DNA of 64,000 bases from NCBI GenBank assembly GCA_020746105.1, contig CM036622.1, forward strand, positions 40,897,477 to 40,961,476, given 5' to 3'. The position numbers were made by a program, and so were the translations under genes. Origin of the DNA: Trogon surrucura (Eukaryota; Chordata; Aves; Trogoniformes; Trogonidae). Under the pieces are notes generated by a model. It saw nothing but the letters and a program-made list of their open reading frames with translations. It did no database searches and was not told the origin of the DNA. This document shows, piece after piece, positions 36,001 through 48,389 of the stretch. Every line of letters begins with the position of its first letter. Position 1 is the first letter of the stretch.

Positions 36001-37301
36001 CAACTGAAATACTAAATAGCATTGAAGATTTTTTTTCTAATATATAATTTTGTTGAATCAAAAAACAGGATGTGGTTACATTTTCTTCTTTTGGATTGTC
36101 ATTTGGTTATTGTCAAAAAAGCCAGAACACAGAGCTACAAACAAGTACTTGTGTTTTTAATCTGCAAATACCAACATTTTATTTAGTTGCAGACCTTTAG
36201 AATTGTTTTACCATTGTTATAATTAATAAATCCAAACAGCAGTATAACATAGTTACAACAGGAATTTCTGTTGTAGAACAACAGTGCAGATGGAAACATT
36301 TCACAGTGCTGTGGGATGCAGCATTTTTGATCACGCTGAGTTTGACAGTTTAACTAATGACAGCATCCTAAGTCTTCTAATATGTATTTTCTGAAATATA
36401 ACTTTGATTGCCTAGTAATGGCATCACTTCGTCTTCCACAAGATAGCAAGCATGAGCCGACACCATAATTTCAAGTCTAGGAGCAATCATATGTCCTTCC
36501 ACTTTGACAGAAAAAAAGGAAATCTTCATTTAAAGGGATCAAATAACTTCCCAAACAACAGGATCCTCTTTGGTCTATCAGGAAACTTGAACCAGGAATG
36601 CAATTTGATACAACTGATTTAACTGTCATTGGTGTATTTCTTCTTAAACAGTTCTTCAGTCAATAGGATAATGAAAAACCATGCAACAGGATCATGACGG
36701 CTCTACCAAAAGAAATCAAACAAACCAACCCTCTACCTACCAGGTAAACATCTTACCAAAGTTAAGTGGCCTTATACCAAAATCCATAACCTAAATCTCC
36801 ATGTATACTCCTGCAAGCACTTGTGCAGAGACAGAAAGAACCTTTGTCTGCAAGGAACAACCTTGCCAGATCTAGAGTGATTTCTTTTTTTCCTGGATCT
36901 CCTCTACACAAGCAATTTGTTTCCAGATACTCCTAATGATGGGAAAAGGAGACATGATGAAGCAGCAGGAAGACGACAGGCCACAGGTCGCTCTTGTCTA
37001 AACAAAAAGAGCATGAAAAAAGCAAAAAAGGCTGCAGTCATTTCAGAAACCACATCTCGCACAGATACACCACTGAAGCCACTATTATCTAAGTGGCCCA
37101 GCACTTCTCATCAGTAGTGTCCAGACGTTTTTTTGTATTACTTTAGGAGGTATCACCCTGCAGTTTTAACAACATAGCTTATGACTGGGAGGTACTCTAA
37201 CTTTATTTCAGTACACTGGCCTGCTTGTTCACAACTGCAGCATTGCTAACCTTTAAAATCTGCATATAGCACCAGTTTGTGTGTTTTGAAAGTGGACTTA
37301 C

Positions 37302-37398
37302 CTGAAAGTCTTGATCATCAATTCCAAACCTCTCTCTTAGATTACGGAAAACCATTGGACAATACTCCTTAAATTTGAAATGACTTGGCATGTTTTCT
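37302..37398 (-). CDS. PIP4K2A: PIP4K2A coding exon 3
   Basis: A 97-bp internal exon. The minus strand reads ...attctttcag|A GAA AAC ATG CCA... and ends GAC TTT CAG|gtaagtcc. The first base completes the AAA lysine codon begun by the last two bases of exon 2. It encodes 32 whole codons, [17 protein letters not shown] followed by [15 protein letters not shown], in the N-terminal part of the kinase before the nucleotide-binding loop. NMPSHF and DQDFQ identify the alpha rather than the beta isoform, which has NLPSRF and DQDYQ. It joins exon 4 in phase 0. The open frame around it (37203-37469) extends into both introns only by chance. Confidence 0.97.
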
Positions 37399-38494
37399 CT
37401 GAAAGAATATAAAACCACATCAACTTCATTCACCTGCATATGTAATAGAGTAACTCTATTCTGTCTCAATTCACTTCACACAAAGCAGAGGATAAGGAGA
37501 TTTACCATCTCGCTTCTAATGCTTTCATTTTTAAATGAGATTTGGTCTCACTTTCGTCTTTTCTTTTTCTTTACAACGTCTAACAATTTTATACATATTT
37601 GTCTCTAACAAGATACAACATAACTGGATGAAATGAACACAAACCATATTTTGATAACTTTGGAACATGAACTCAAAAGCAGAAAAGAAAGCTTTCCCAT
37701 TGCCCTAAAATTACTTCAAAGGTGAAATCTTAGATTGGATTATACAAGAATTACTATACCATCTGCAGCACCAAAAAGTACTGATAGCGCCAAAGCTTCA
37801 AGAAAATTTGACTCATTCAGTTCAGGGCTAATTTTAATATCCCAATGTTAATTTCAGACTTACACACGAGAAAAATTATTTTGACCTTTGCCACATAAGA
37901 CCCAAAGTAGCAGAATTCTTCCTTTTCCCAAATATACTCTTGAACCAAATGCAGGTTGTACACAAGACAGCATTAACAGCTTTGTATGGCTGCACATACT
38001 GTTCATGGAGCATTTTATTTTCAAGAAACACATTACATGAAAAGGTCTTAATACATTTGGAGCTTCTATATGCTTGGTGTGATTTTGTACTATGGACTAT
38101 ATAAAGCTGAATTACTCAGCTTTGATATATGCTTTAAATTCACATTCTTGTTCAACTATTTCATTTAATTAAAAGTACATGCACATGAATTTACATTTTT
38201 TAAAAATACCCAAATAAATGTTTGTTTCAGTCATAAATAATCACACCAAGAAAGAATCACCTTCAACATGTAAGATACTCATAAGGCAATAATAAACCAT
38301 ATGAGGGAAAAACAGTAGCCGGCAGCCCTTGTTGTTGCTTTTCAGAACAGCACAGACGGTTATGTTTATCGCAGGATTAACTTAATCATCAAAACTTCAG
38401 TCTCATGAACCAAAAAATAGCAGAGTTCATAGTAGTTCATAAGAATAATCACTGCCACTATCCACTTCTACAAAGAATTGTTACTTGTACTTAC
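37399..38494 (-). other. PIP4K2A: PIP4K2A intron 2 (1.1 kb)
   Basis: Donor gtaagt after ...TTC AAC AA (exon 2) and acceptor ctttcag before exon 3. The sequence is AT-rich and free of recognisable repeats or exons. Confidence 0.92.
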
Positions 38495-38592
38495 TTGTTG
38501 AAAAGGTGATTGTCCACCTTTATCTTTGAGTATGCTTTGAAATCATCTGGCATCAACATAACAGGGATTTGAACATGGCTCAGTTCATTGAT
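38495..38592 (-). CDS. PIP4K2A: PIP4K2A coding exon 2
   Basis: A 98-bp internal exon. On the minus strand the acceptor ...gttttctctag is followed by ATC AAT GAA CTG AGC, and the exon ends TTC AAC AA|gtaagt, phase 2. It encodes [20 protein letters not shown] and then [12 protein letters not shown], the segment near the dimer-forming N-terminus of type 2 PIP kinases. HVQIP fits the alpha isoform. Exon 1, with the initiator Met, is not in the remaining 25 kb on the right: no GC-rich first-exon sequence is present, so intron 1 continues past 64000. A 149-codon plus-strand frame over this exon (38569-39018) is an antisense coincidence. Confidence 0.97.
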
Positions 38593-41500
38593 CTAGAGAA
38601 AACAGAATATACTCAGTTGCTGATGTCTTTGCAAAGATGCTGCGTATGTCTTAATCACAAAAATGTTATTCAGTCTACTATTTCTTGTGCATATGTCCTG
38701 GGAGTGGATGCAAGTAAAAGAAGAACACAAAACCAGTTTTATTCTTTCCAGATTATTTGTGATCACAAGACTGTCACTTTGGAAAAGAAGAAACAGCATT
38801 CCATATTTATATTAGCTTCAGAAAAAGTGCTTCAAAGCACACCTGGAGTGTACTTTTTATGGAATATCAGCGAGGATGCCAGCAAAATCGTCTTTAATCC
38901 CAACAACATTGTTCCTTTTTTGTCAATTGAGCTCCATTGTCCAAATATAATTCACATGCTATTTGCCTTTGTGACTTACAAAGTAGACTTACATGTCTGT
39001 GTCTTGAACTATTTATAGAAACTGAAGTGAAATTTTGCTTATATGTGAAGGCACACACTTGGAGCTCAATAAACGGTGGTTTGTTTCTTACACTAGTGCA
39101 GAACTCAGCTGAGTTTTTGCAAGTCACAGCATTTGGGCAATTTTTTTTTGATTGTTCAAGTTGGACAAATGGTTGAAATAGCTAAATTTTTGCTTAGAAA
39201 TAGATGGAGAATAAGTTCTAAGGTTTTCCTTATTTTGTTACATTTATGGAGACCGTGTATTCTTTCTACCTTTGAAATAACTATTGTCAGTCTTCTCGAG
39301 ATTAGGATTTTTCATATATATTTAAAATCCACTGCTGACCACATCTTTATGATAAAGTGCAGTTTTCATTAAGGCATGCTTTCATTATTGTATGTATTAA
39401 AATTTACTAAAGTAAGGGTAGATTAACTAAGAGGCGATAAACATAAGACAGAGAATTGTTAGCTCGCAATGGTGCTTTCAAATCACGCACGAGACACCCA
39501 TTGCAACAGCAGTCACCAAACAGCCATGACATACATTTCACCTATGTTCTTATAGCTCTCTACACCCTGGTCACGTATCTCGATTTACCCGGTCAAATCT
39601 TTTTGCTCATGCAGAGCACATTTTGCTTCAGCAGTTTTCGACAGGGTTTAGAGAGAAAACCCACTCTACTGAATACAAATGCACTCCAGGGGTGGGTATA
39701 GTAACACACGGGTGCTCCTCTGCTCTTAGCGTTGCTTATCCAACACCGTTTTCCAACTCTGAAACTAGTTGCCTGTAAACGCTATCCCATTTGAGAGGCT
39801 TTTCAAGAAACCTTCACTGCAGCAGTTATAGGTTATAAATACTGGAGGGAAAAAAAATGCACCCACTGCAAGTATGATGTTTTGCAGAACTGAAGTTAAA
39901 CAAAATAAGAAAACAGTGAGAAGCCTTTTAGCTCTTAAAGGAAAGAAACCACGGCCAGTAGGCAGGTCAGGCTGCCTCATCGCTTTTCAGTACTTTCAAG
40001 ACCCAGTAATGTTCCCCGCCACGTCTCATTTTTATTATTCAGATCCCTGCAGCCCATGAGGAAACAGGTACAATCTGCTGAATTTACTTTGCAGAATGCT
40101 TTTTCAGAACCCCCTGAAAAGCTCTAGATAGAGGCATGACAGTTATTGAGCAGAATAGAGAAAGGAAATAGAAAGATGTCTGGGATGGGCTGAATATACT
40201 CTGCTCCATGGAGTTGGAGGGAGAAAGCCCTTACCTCCTTAAAAAGGGAGAGAAAGATGAAACTTGAGTAAATTTTTGAAAACACAGCTGTACAAATCCA
40301 ATAAGTGATGCTGACACCTCATTAAATATGATATAAAATAACAAACTGCTGACTGAAAAAAATCACTACAGCTAATATACATACTCTTCACCACAGTTGG
40401 TATCGCCATACATCCACCTCACCCTGAAACCACGGGGCAGGCTCACGAGTCTGCAGAACTGGTCTAGCCATTGTACAAATAAAACGAGAAGCAAATAGAT
40501 ATGTAGAGACACGAAAATTTGGATTTGCATATACAGATTTAGCTACTCTTAAATCACCCAATTGTACAACAAATTCCACACTTGAAAGAAGGGTAACAGA
40601 GACTTACATGCATGCACATTGTAGCCAAAAGTGATCCCAAGAGCAACTGCTGTTGAGTGCTGTCAATAATGCTGAATTCACACACCTTCAGCTATCTACA
40701 GTAACAGCAAGGTCACTTGTAAATTTGGATTTTAGATTATCACAACTGCATTGATCAAATTTTCACACATATTTGCTTTCTTTATTTGCTGATGTAAAGT
40801 TTCTCTTAATACATCTATATTTGCTTAGATGCTGCAAATATTTAATTTTGTGCTAAAATGACAGTTTTAATTGTACCTGTAGGCCTTAAAAACGTCACCC
40901 ACATAGTAGAATAACATAGCCAAATATACTCATATTTGCATAGTTTAGAGATTCTTTTATTTTAAGCAAAAATTCCAAAATACTTCTCCTATGAAATTCC
41001 CTACAAGATGTGAATGTACACCTCTCCTCCCTTGCCCAAATTAGGCAAAAAAAGTGCAAACTAACAGAAGGTTTGGGGTTTTTGGTTTGGGATATGTAAA
41101 AGTAATCTCTTGTATTTCAGATAATTCCTCTCAAGCAGAAGAGGAAAATAAAAAAGCAGGTGATGAACACGCAGTAGAAATGACCTTTGCTATAGAACAC
41201 CAGCTGAGTAATGGCATGCCCCAGAGGCACAGGCCGTTAATTAATTTAAACCTTTCAGGTATAAGGTCTGGCTCTTTGTGCAATAGTACATTTTTCGGAT
41301 AGATTTGACGAGGCCAGATTGGAAAGCACACACAAGACCGAAAGGAATACCCGTGTCATTAGATCTTGGTGGAAACTGGAACCACGTTGGCGGGGGGGAG
41401 GGAGAGAGAAGAAACAATATCCAAAACTCCCTCACAAACAGCTCTTGAAAAGCTAAAAGAAATGGGAAAGGTCAGAGGGATCAATTCTCCACTTTGCCAT

Positions 41501-43518
41501 CCCCACATAACGAAACAGTCACACTAAACATGAAACACTGAGAAGACATTTTGAGCCTTCTAACTCATCTCAGATGAAAATTTTGCTTTTTATTCTCTGT
41601 GTTGGAAAGTCAAGCGTGACAGAAAACGTTAAGTAAGATGCACATGATGGCTTTGCCACATACTATGTGCATCCCTTCACATTACCCATTAAATATAGCC
41701 AGCTCCCTTAGTGATAGCAAATGAAATGTGTGAGGATGAAAGGTCAGTATTCCAAATTACAACAGAAACTGTGTTACGATAGTTGTAATAATCACATAAG
41801 AAATAAGAAATACCCATTTTTCTCTAAGGAGTGCTTTTGAATGTAACAAAGTCATAAACATGAGATAATTTCCCACAAGAGATAATCACGACAAACAAAT
41901 GAAGAATAAAGAGCTCACTGGACAGAGGACTGACTTGTTGCTGAGGACTCAGGATCAAACATGCATTTAATTAATTACTTCTAAGAAAAATTCCATCTAC
42001 AGCAACTTTACAATAAATGTATGTGCATTATACCGAGACACAAAGTTCTTTTACTCATGCAAACTACAAACTTTAAATGGCCTGATTATTTGTTGCCAGT
42101 GCAAAATTTTGCTGCAGTTTGTCTTGTTATTTGACACAGACAATGCTCACTGTTATCTTTGAGGAATTTAAATCCCATATAATGGCCTTAGAGAGTGGTT
42201 TCTTTTAAATATGAATGACTAAATTTTTCATTGCACAGTAACCATGCATATTATGTATAAATACTTCATGTCTACCAATAACATTTGTAAACTCATGCCA
42301 CAAGATATTAATAAGTGACCCAGAAACCTCCCTTTAAGTAATTTATTGAAACATATTCTTTGATATTGGTATAAAACCAGGTGGTTATGTGAGACGGAGA
42401 CATCCCCCACAATCCAAAAGCCTTGAGGGAGAACAAATTTTAAAAGCCTTAGACTAGCATTGCCCCTTTAAACACATGGTACAAAAAACTGTGGCAGTAG
42501 GGATCTGTTCAGAGCTGTGACTCGGTCATGGCAGGTGGGAGGAGGCTGAAGCAAAAGGAAGCTTTCAGGCAAAAACCCACTGATTGCAACTCATTTTGCT
42601 CCTGCAGGTTTAGGATTGAATTCACACTGTCAGGAACACAGAGGTTGTAATTAAACTGCAAATAAGGGAATAATAAAAGCCTACTGGACATTGAATAAAT
42701 AGTAAGACTCAGCTGGTAATGATTCTGAAATAAGCACACAGAGAGGTGTTCCCACAAAGCCATCTTATATTGGTGACATTTCAAATAAGCTTCTCTAATT
42801 TATATGATTTGATATCAAGCAATGAATATATCATAAATTGTTAGGCATTATTAATGGCCCTTATTTAATTCAGAAACATTCACCCTAAACACCACATTAC
42901 TAGGGCGATGCATAATTAAACATTAGTTTTCATTCTGTCAGAACATAAGCAGCAATAAATTGCTTGTATGCAAAGCAGACAATGAGATATTTAAGCAGCG
43001 TATAATAAAGGCAATTTACAGCATATATTGCATGTTTAGCTAGAGGAGCCAGAACAACGATCCTGTTCTTCCATCAGACACAAGCTTACTCCTATCACTA
43101 GGATGCTGCAGCAAGGAACCCGTCAAACACACTACAGCTGGTATTATTCATTTTAAAAAACCCAACAAAACAATAAAAAGCCTGTACAAAATCAAAGCAG
43201 CCACGCACATCAATGTACAAAATTTCATCCCAAGCACATCACACATCACGCACTATTCGCAATGCCAAAGTAACTCCTTTTGAAACTCTTTTCCTATTTA
43301 AAGCCTTCTTTCTGTACACAGCTTTTTGTATTTAATCTCAGATTTAACATACAGCACAGATACTGTTGCTTTTCAATTTAACATATCAGCCAGCCAGACC
43401 TGCTGGCTGAACCTGAGGAGGGATAAGGTGTTTTCACACAGAACAGTGTGATAAAACACCTCAACCGCAGTTACAGCTCTTGGCAGTTTCATGCACAGGA
43501 AAATCCCTGCTCCACCCC

Positions 43519-44178
43519 ATGCCGGACGTGGCTGAAGTTGCGGAAGTGCTACTTTCTTTTCAGCTCTGTTTATCCCCCAACTCTCATTCTGAACGGAAAG
43601 ACAATTCAAAGAAGTCCGATCTGCTGAGACGAACAACCTACAACTGGTTTGTTACTCTGACAGAAAGTCAAATGCATTTTCCACAAACTTTTGTACTTTT
43701 AAACACAGATTTTGGAAGAAGTGGGAGTAGAAGAGACTCTGGAAGAAAGAAATTATTGAGGTCTAAAAATAGAATTGAACTTTTAACACCGCCAGCAGTA
43801 CTGAGATTTTTATGTTCATGGTTTACTTTTTGCATCTCAGTTTCTTCTTTGGCAAGGAAACTCGCACAAAGCTCTGAAGAGAAAAACATCAGACTACTTT
43901 TTGTTCAGACATGGAGTCACCGTTTTGACAGGGCCACAGACTCCTTCAAAAGGACCGTTAATTCATTTACTGGTAGGTTAATGCTTACACGGCCTATTTG
44001 GCTTTGGATGGATCGCTGTTACAAAACAAGGCTGCAGAACAAGAATACAACAGAGGAAAACTGTTTGGGGTATAAAATTTCACATTTAGAAGACTATTAT
44101 CCTCCATTCTTCTGGCACCCTCTTGATAACCAAACACCTCGTAGGTCTTACCAAACGGTGCATTTTCCTGATTGCTAG
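43519..44178 (+). other. Unexplained 219-codon open frame, antisense in intron 1
   Basis: An uninterrupted plus-strand frame of 219 codons from ATG at 43519 to TAG at 44176-44178 (232 codons from an earlier TTG). In DNA of this AT content, with about one stop per 16 codons, such a frame is rare by chance. The translation has basic, Ser-rich and Trp-containing stretches but no domain, signal or membrane segment that I recognise. No promoter, splice or polyadenylation arrangement is evident. It could be chance, part of an antisense transcript or a decayed element. I do not claim it is a gene. Confidence 0.25.
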
Positions 44179-45276
44179 AGCACAACCACCTAGAAGATAA
44201 AGTTTCTTAATCTTATTTGTTCTATTATCCTGTAAAAAGCCATTTCCAAAGCTGTTCCTATTCTGCAAGGAGTAGGGGGTTACGTTAAAGCACAACGGGC
44301 TGGGTGGTGACAGGCAGAGCTATAGGCAAGCATTTACATCTTCTCCTTCCCAGATGTGGAACACGCCACAGTATTGCTACCAGGACAGTAAATGCCTTGT
44401 GTTGAAGTATAAACTGAAAGCGAAGTGATTATTTTACAGCTCTTTGAAATCTACCTTGAAGGGTCTGAAAAGGGTGGATGAGGTCAGCAGCTAATCAATT
44501 TTGTGGAAGACATTTGCCTGTTACAGGGCAAAACCATCATTTGATAAATGTCATTTGACAGTTTAAATTACACTCAAAGCCATTCTTGCAAGAGAAATAA
44601 AAGGTTAAGCTAAGTTCTGTTGTAGAGAAATAAATCAGTTCAGCAAAATACTCCTTAATTTGTTTTAAATGAGGTTTTCATCATTTCAATCACACAAAAA
44701 AATCATCTCTTTTTTGTCCCTAAAAGCACAAGGGAAAAAGTATTTATCCAGATTTTGGTTTTTAAAATTAACTACACAATATGCTGAAAGTTTAAATGGC
44801 ACAGGAGTCTTCTATATAAGTAACTTCTGGTTACCTGTTCAGGAACAAGTCTTGAAATTAAAGCAACTATATGACTACAAAAAACTTAGGGTACAGTACT
44901 TAATTTTCTCTGAGTCTTTAGGATCATTTTAATCTAAGGTATTCATAAATAAAAAAAACCTAACACACAAACCAACAGAAAAAGCCACCTAGCTGCCAGA
45001 GCAATAAGTGTTGGAAGTTTTACATGTCTCAAAACATCTACCAGTAATTATCAAAGCAGCTTCATGTTTTTACAGTTCAGGTAGCATGTGTCACTAGATT
45101 GTGGGCTTTCAACAAAACTCAATAATCTAATGCCAGAAAAGTACAAAACCGAGTATTTTTCAAATTGCCTTAATACAGGAAGGGATACTTTCCCCAAAGT
45201 ACTACATACAGAATATTTGAAATACTTTGCAGCAATATTAAATACACTTCATGGATTTAGAAATTCTGATAAATGA

Positions 45277-45338
45277 GGTTGGATTAAAATGACCTCTAAG
45301 GTCCCTTCCAGCCTAGGCCATTCTATGATTCTATGATC
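45277..45338 (+). repeat. SINE/CR1 3' tail fragment
   Basis: About 60 bp, gaggttggattaaaatgacc... to ccattctatgattctatga, nearly the same as the tail of the composite SINE at 21029-21172. No tRNA-like head remains, so this is a severely 5'-truncated SINE or a CR1 of the family that supplied the tail. Confidence 0.72.
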
Positions 45339-45521
45339 TTAATCAAAAAAGTAGCAAGTCTTCTGTGAAGTCTTATGGTCTGCCTTTGAATTAAAAGGCC
45401 CAACCAAAACAAAATCACAGCAAACCCCAGATGTTTTCGTGACAGTTTTTAGACGCTGTTTTCAGCAGGACAAGGCTCTCTTTGAGAAGGGAACGTCTGT
45501 AGTACACGCATTCACATGAAA

Positions 45522-45576
45522 AACAGGATATTGTGACATACCCGCGAAAGCTCCGAACAGGATATTGTGACATACC
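45522..45576. repeat. 21-bp direct repeat pair
   Basis: aacaggatattgtgacatac plus a final c occurs at 45522-45542 and 45556-45576, exact, with a 13-base CpG-containing spacer. It is a local duplication, function unknown. Confidence 0.75.
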
Positions 45577-46051
45577 AAAACCAATCCCAAAACAGAGGGG
45601 AAAAAAAACGGCTTTGAAGAGAGTTCGTTTCCTGGTGTTTAACTTCGGACATCAAGGCCCAAAATCCAAATGAAGGAATTTATAGTTTGATTATCAGTCC
45701 TGTTCAGAGAGTTTGGAATGACAGTTTTTAAACAATCCTCAACAAAAGCTCCAAAATCATATTCCTTTTACAAATGTTTTGATGCAAGTCTGTAAGGCTT
45801 TCAAGTCTCTTGGACATTTGTGCAGTCTAGAAAATCCAGAACATCTGCTGTATGCTGTCAGACAAGCGTAAAGCCACATTTCTGCAGATTTGGTTAAACT
45901 GCCTGTGAATCTGCTTACACCTTTCAATGAGTGCAAAAATTAACACTTCATAATGTGCCAAATAATCAAAGACCAAATATAAATTAAGCAGCTCGGATAT
46001 GCCTGTCATGATAATCCCCCATTCTCCTAAAAAGCTAGGACAAATGCAATG

Positions 46052-47155
46052 ACAGAATCACAGAATCACAGAATCACAGAATGTTAGAGGTTGGAAGGGA
46101 CCTCAAAGATCATCTAGTCCAACCCCCCTGCCAGAGCAGGACCACCTACACTAGAGCGCACAGGAACGCGTCCAGGCGGGTTTTGAATGTCTCAAGAGAA
46201 GGAGATTCCACAACCTCCCTGGGCAGCCTGTTCCAGTGCTCGGTCACCCTCACAGTAAAAAAGTTTTTCCTCATATTTTTCTGGAACGTCCTGTGTTCCA
46301 GCTTCCACCCATTGCCCCTTGTCTTGTCAGTGGATGCCGCTGAAAAGAGCCTGGCTCCATCCTCCTGACATTCCCCCTTGACATATTTATAAACATTAAT
46401 GAGGTCACCCCTCAGCCTCCTCTTCTCCAAGCTAAAGAGACCCAGCTCCTTCAGCCTTTCCTCATAAGGGAGATGCTCCACTCCCTTCACCATCTTTGTG
46501 GCTCTGCGCTGGACTCTCTCAAGCAGCTCCCTGTCCTTCTTGAACTGAGGGGCCCAGAACTGGACACAATATTCCAGATGTGGCCTCACCAGGGCAGAGT
46601 AGAGGGGCAGGAGGACCTCTCTTGACCTACTTGCTACTCCCCTTCTAATACACCCCAGGATGCCATTGGCCTTCTTGGCCACGGGGGCACATTGCTGGCT
46701 CATGGTCATCCTGCTGTCCACTAGAACCCCCAGGTCCCTTTCCCCTGCGCTGCTCTCCAGCAGGGCAGTCCCCAACCTGTATTGGCACATGGGGTTATTC
46801 TTTCCCAAGTGCAAAACTCTACACTTGCCCTTATTAAACTTCATAAGATTTCTCCCCGTCCAGCCCTCCAGCCTGTCCAGGTCTCTCTGAATGGCTGCAC
46901 AGTCTTCTGGCGTGTCAACCACTCCTCCCAATTTCGTATCATCAGCAAACTTGCTGACAACATTCTCTAATCCCTCATCCAGATCATTGATGAATATATT
47001 ACACAGCACCGGCCCAAGCACTGACCCCTGAGGGACCCCACTAGACACAGGCATCCAGCCAGACTCTGCCCCATTGACCACAACCCTCTGGCTTCTTCCC
47101 TTCAACCAGTTCCCGACCCACCTCACTACTTGGTCATCCAGACCACACTTCCTCA
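46052..47155 (-). mobile_element. CR1 LINE, 5'-truncated, C-terminal RT frame still open
   Basis: Minus-strand CR1 ending with a 3' run of the 8-bp unit acagaatc (46052-46082) and truncated at about 47155. A single open frame of 326 codons (46146-47126, minus) covers the RT palm and thumb: [14 protein letters not shown], an FINDLDEG block, [14 protein letters not shown] with both catalytic Asp, then the CR1 C-terminal region with [14 protein letters not shown]. The missing 5' part (endonuclease and RT fingers) makes it non-autonomous. Lack of any stop or frameshift implies a younger copy than the CR1s at 19640 and 30935. It is in the sense orientation of PIP4K2A intron 1. Confidence 0.92.
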
Positions 47156-48350
47156 GTTAAATAAAACAAAGATAGTAGCGCACGTTAATGAAGTGGAAAG
47201 TAGAGTAATAGAAATGTGACTTATTTGTAGTGGACATTTTTGACATGAAAAGGTGTTGAATAGCAAATGGCCTACAAAAATAAAGAGCAATCTCAGTCCA
47301 AAAGGGAACTTCAAAGCAATCAAAGTCCTTCAGATCTGGATGAGCTGTGATGCACCCAGTACAAATGAGCTCATTCTTGGTTGTTAATGCAATGGTTAAG
47401 AAGAAAACAAGACAAGACATACAGCTCGGACAACTTATCAATTAGCAAGCTATGAACTAGTAGGATTGCCACAATATCGATAGAACTTTTTTTTTCCCTG
47501 AGTAGAAATATCTCAAGCAGAAATATCTCAACTCATCTCTTTTAAACTTCATTTCATGTGCTGGGCAGTCTGATAGCAATCTGGTCTATCTATATTTTGC
47601 CTAACTAAAGAACAAAATGCTTATCTGGCAACAGATAAACTTTGAGTCATATGGCTTTGTCCTGAAAGCTTCGCAAGAGAGTAACTAAAATGAGGAGGAT
47701 GCTAGGAAGCACCAAGTAACTATTTATGACATAGGAAAAGATTTAATGAAACCTTACAAATGTTCTGCTGATTTTCTAAATGATCTATTGTGGATTCTGG
47801 AAGGAGAGTTCAACGAGCAGGAACAAAATGAAATAAAATGACACATTCCATGAAACATGTTACTCAGACTCAGAAAATGACTAAACTGACCAACCAACCA
47901 AGCAGAAAACAGACTTCAAAGAATCTATTAAATAATGCTCATCTCTCATAACAGCTTTTAAGAACATGTTTTTCAAATATAACTTTTCTGAACAGGAAAA
48001 ATGAGTCCATGCAATTAAACATAAAATTCCAGTAAGCAGTTGAACAAACTGCTGTAGCCTTACCTGAATGCTCTAAGTGCAAAATGAAATTCAACCAAAA
48101 GAAATTCTCTTCAACAAAGAAAGCCAAAGGATAATAGGGAAAGAAACCTGAGGAACGCATGCAATTCAACCACTTAATAAAGAGGATTTAAGAGCATCCT
48201 ATATAAGAATGTCAAACCGAAATGGCTGCAAAATAAATGCCATAAAGCAACAATTTAAGGCATCAGATGGGCTTCATTATTATTCAGAAGCAACAGCAAA
48301 TGTAGAAAAGCCAAATGTTTCAGTTATTTTACACTGGCATAATGAAGGTA

Positions 48351-48389
48351 TAATAATAATAATAATAATTATTATTATTATTATTATTA
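48351..48389. repeat. AAT trinucleotide repeat forming a palindrome
   Basis: Six units of taa are followed by their exact reverse complement, giving two 19-base arms around one central base. It is probably a microsatellite that switched phase. It is able to extrude as a hairpin. Confidence 0.9.

Larger units (their letters stand above)
9021..37301 (-). other. PIP4K2A: PIP4K2A intron 3 (complete, 28.3 kb)
   Basis: Bounded by the gtaagt donor of exon 3 (37296-37301) and the ag acceptor of exon 4 (9021-9022). It contains the full provirus at 11388-18615, the CR1/SINE nest at about 19640-21487, the LTR/CR1 nest at 27339-29077 and the CR1 at about 30935-33072. The rest (9021-11382, 18621-19640, 21488-27338, 29078-30930, 33073-37301) is AT-rich intron with short chance frames. 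I see no further exon in those stretches, apart from the low-complexity tract at 26090-26235 and a short tandem repeat near 23799-23841. Confidence 0.85.

Noticed and set aside
38569..39018. 149-codon plus-strand frame over PIP4K2A exon 2
   Set aside because: Overlaps a verified exon on the opposite strand by 24 bp, and the rest is intron; no recognisable protein.
46052..46082. Tandem acagaatc units as a separate microsatellite
   Set aside because: This is the normal 3' terminal repeat of the adjoining CR1.
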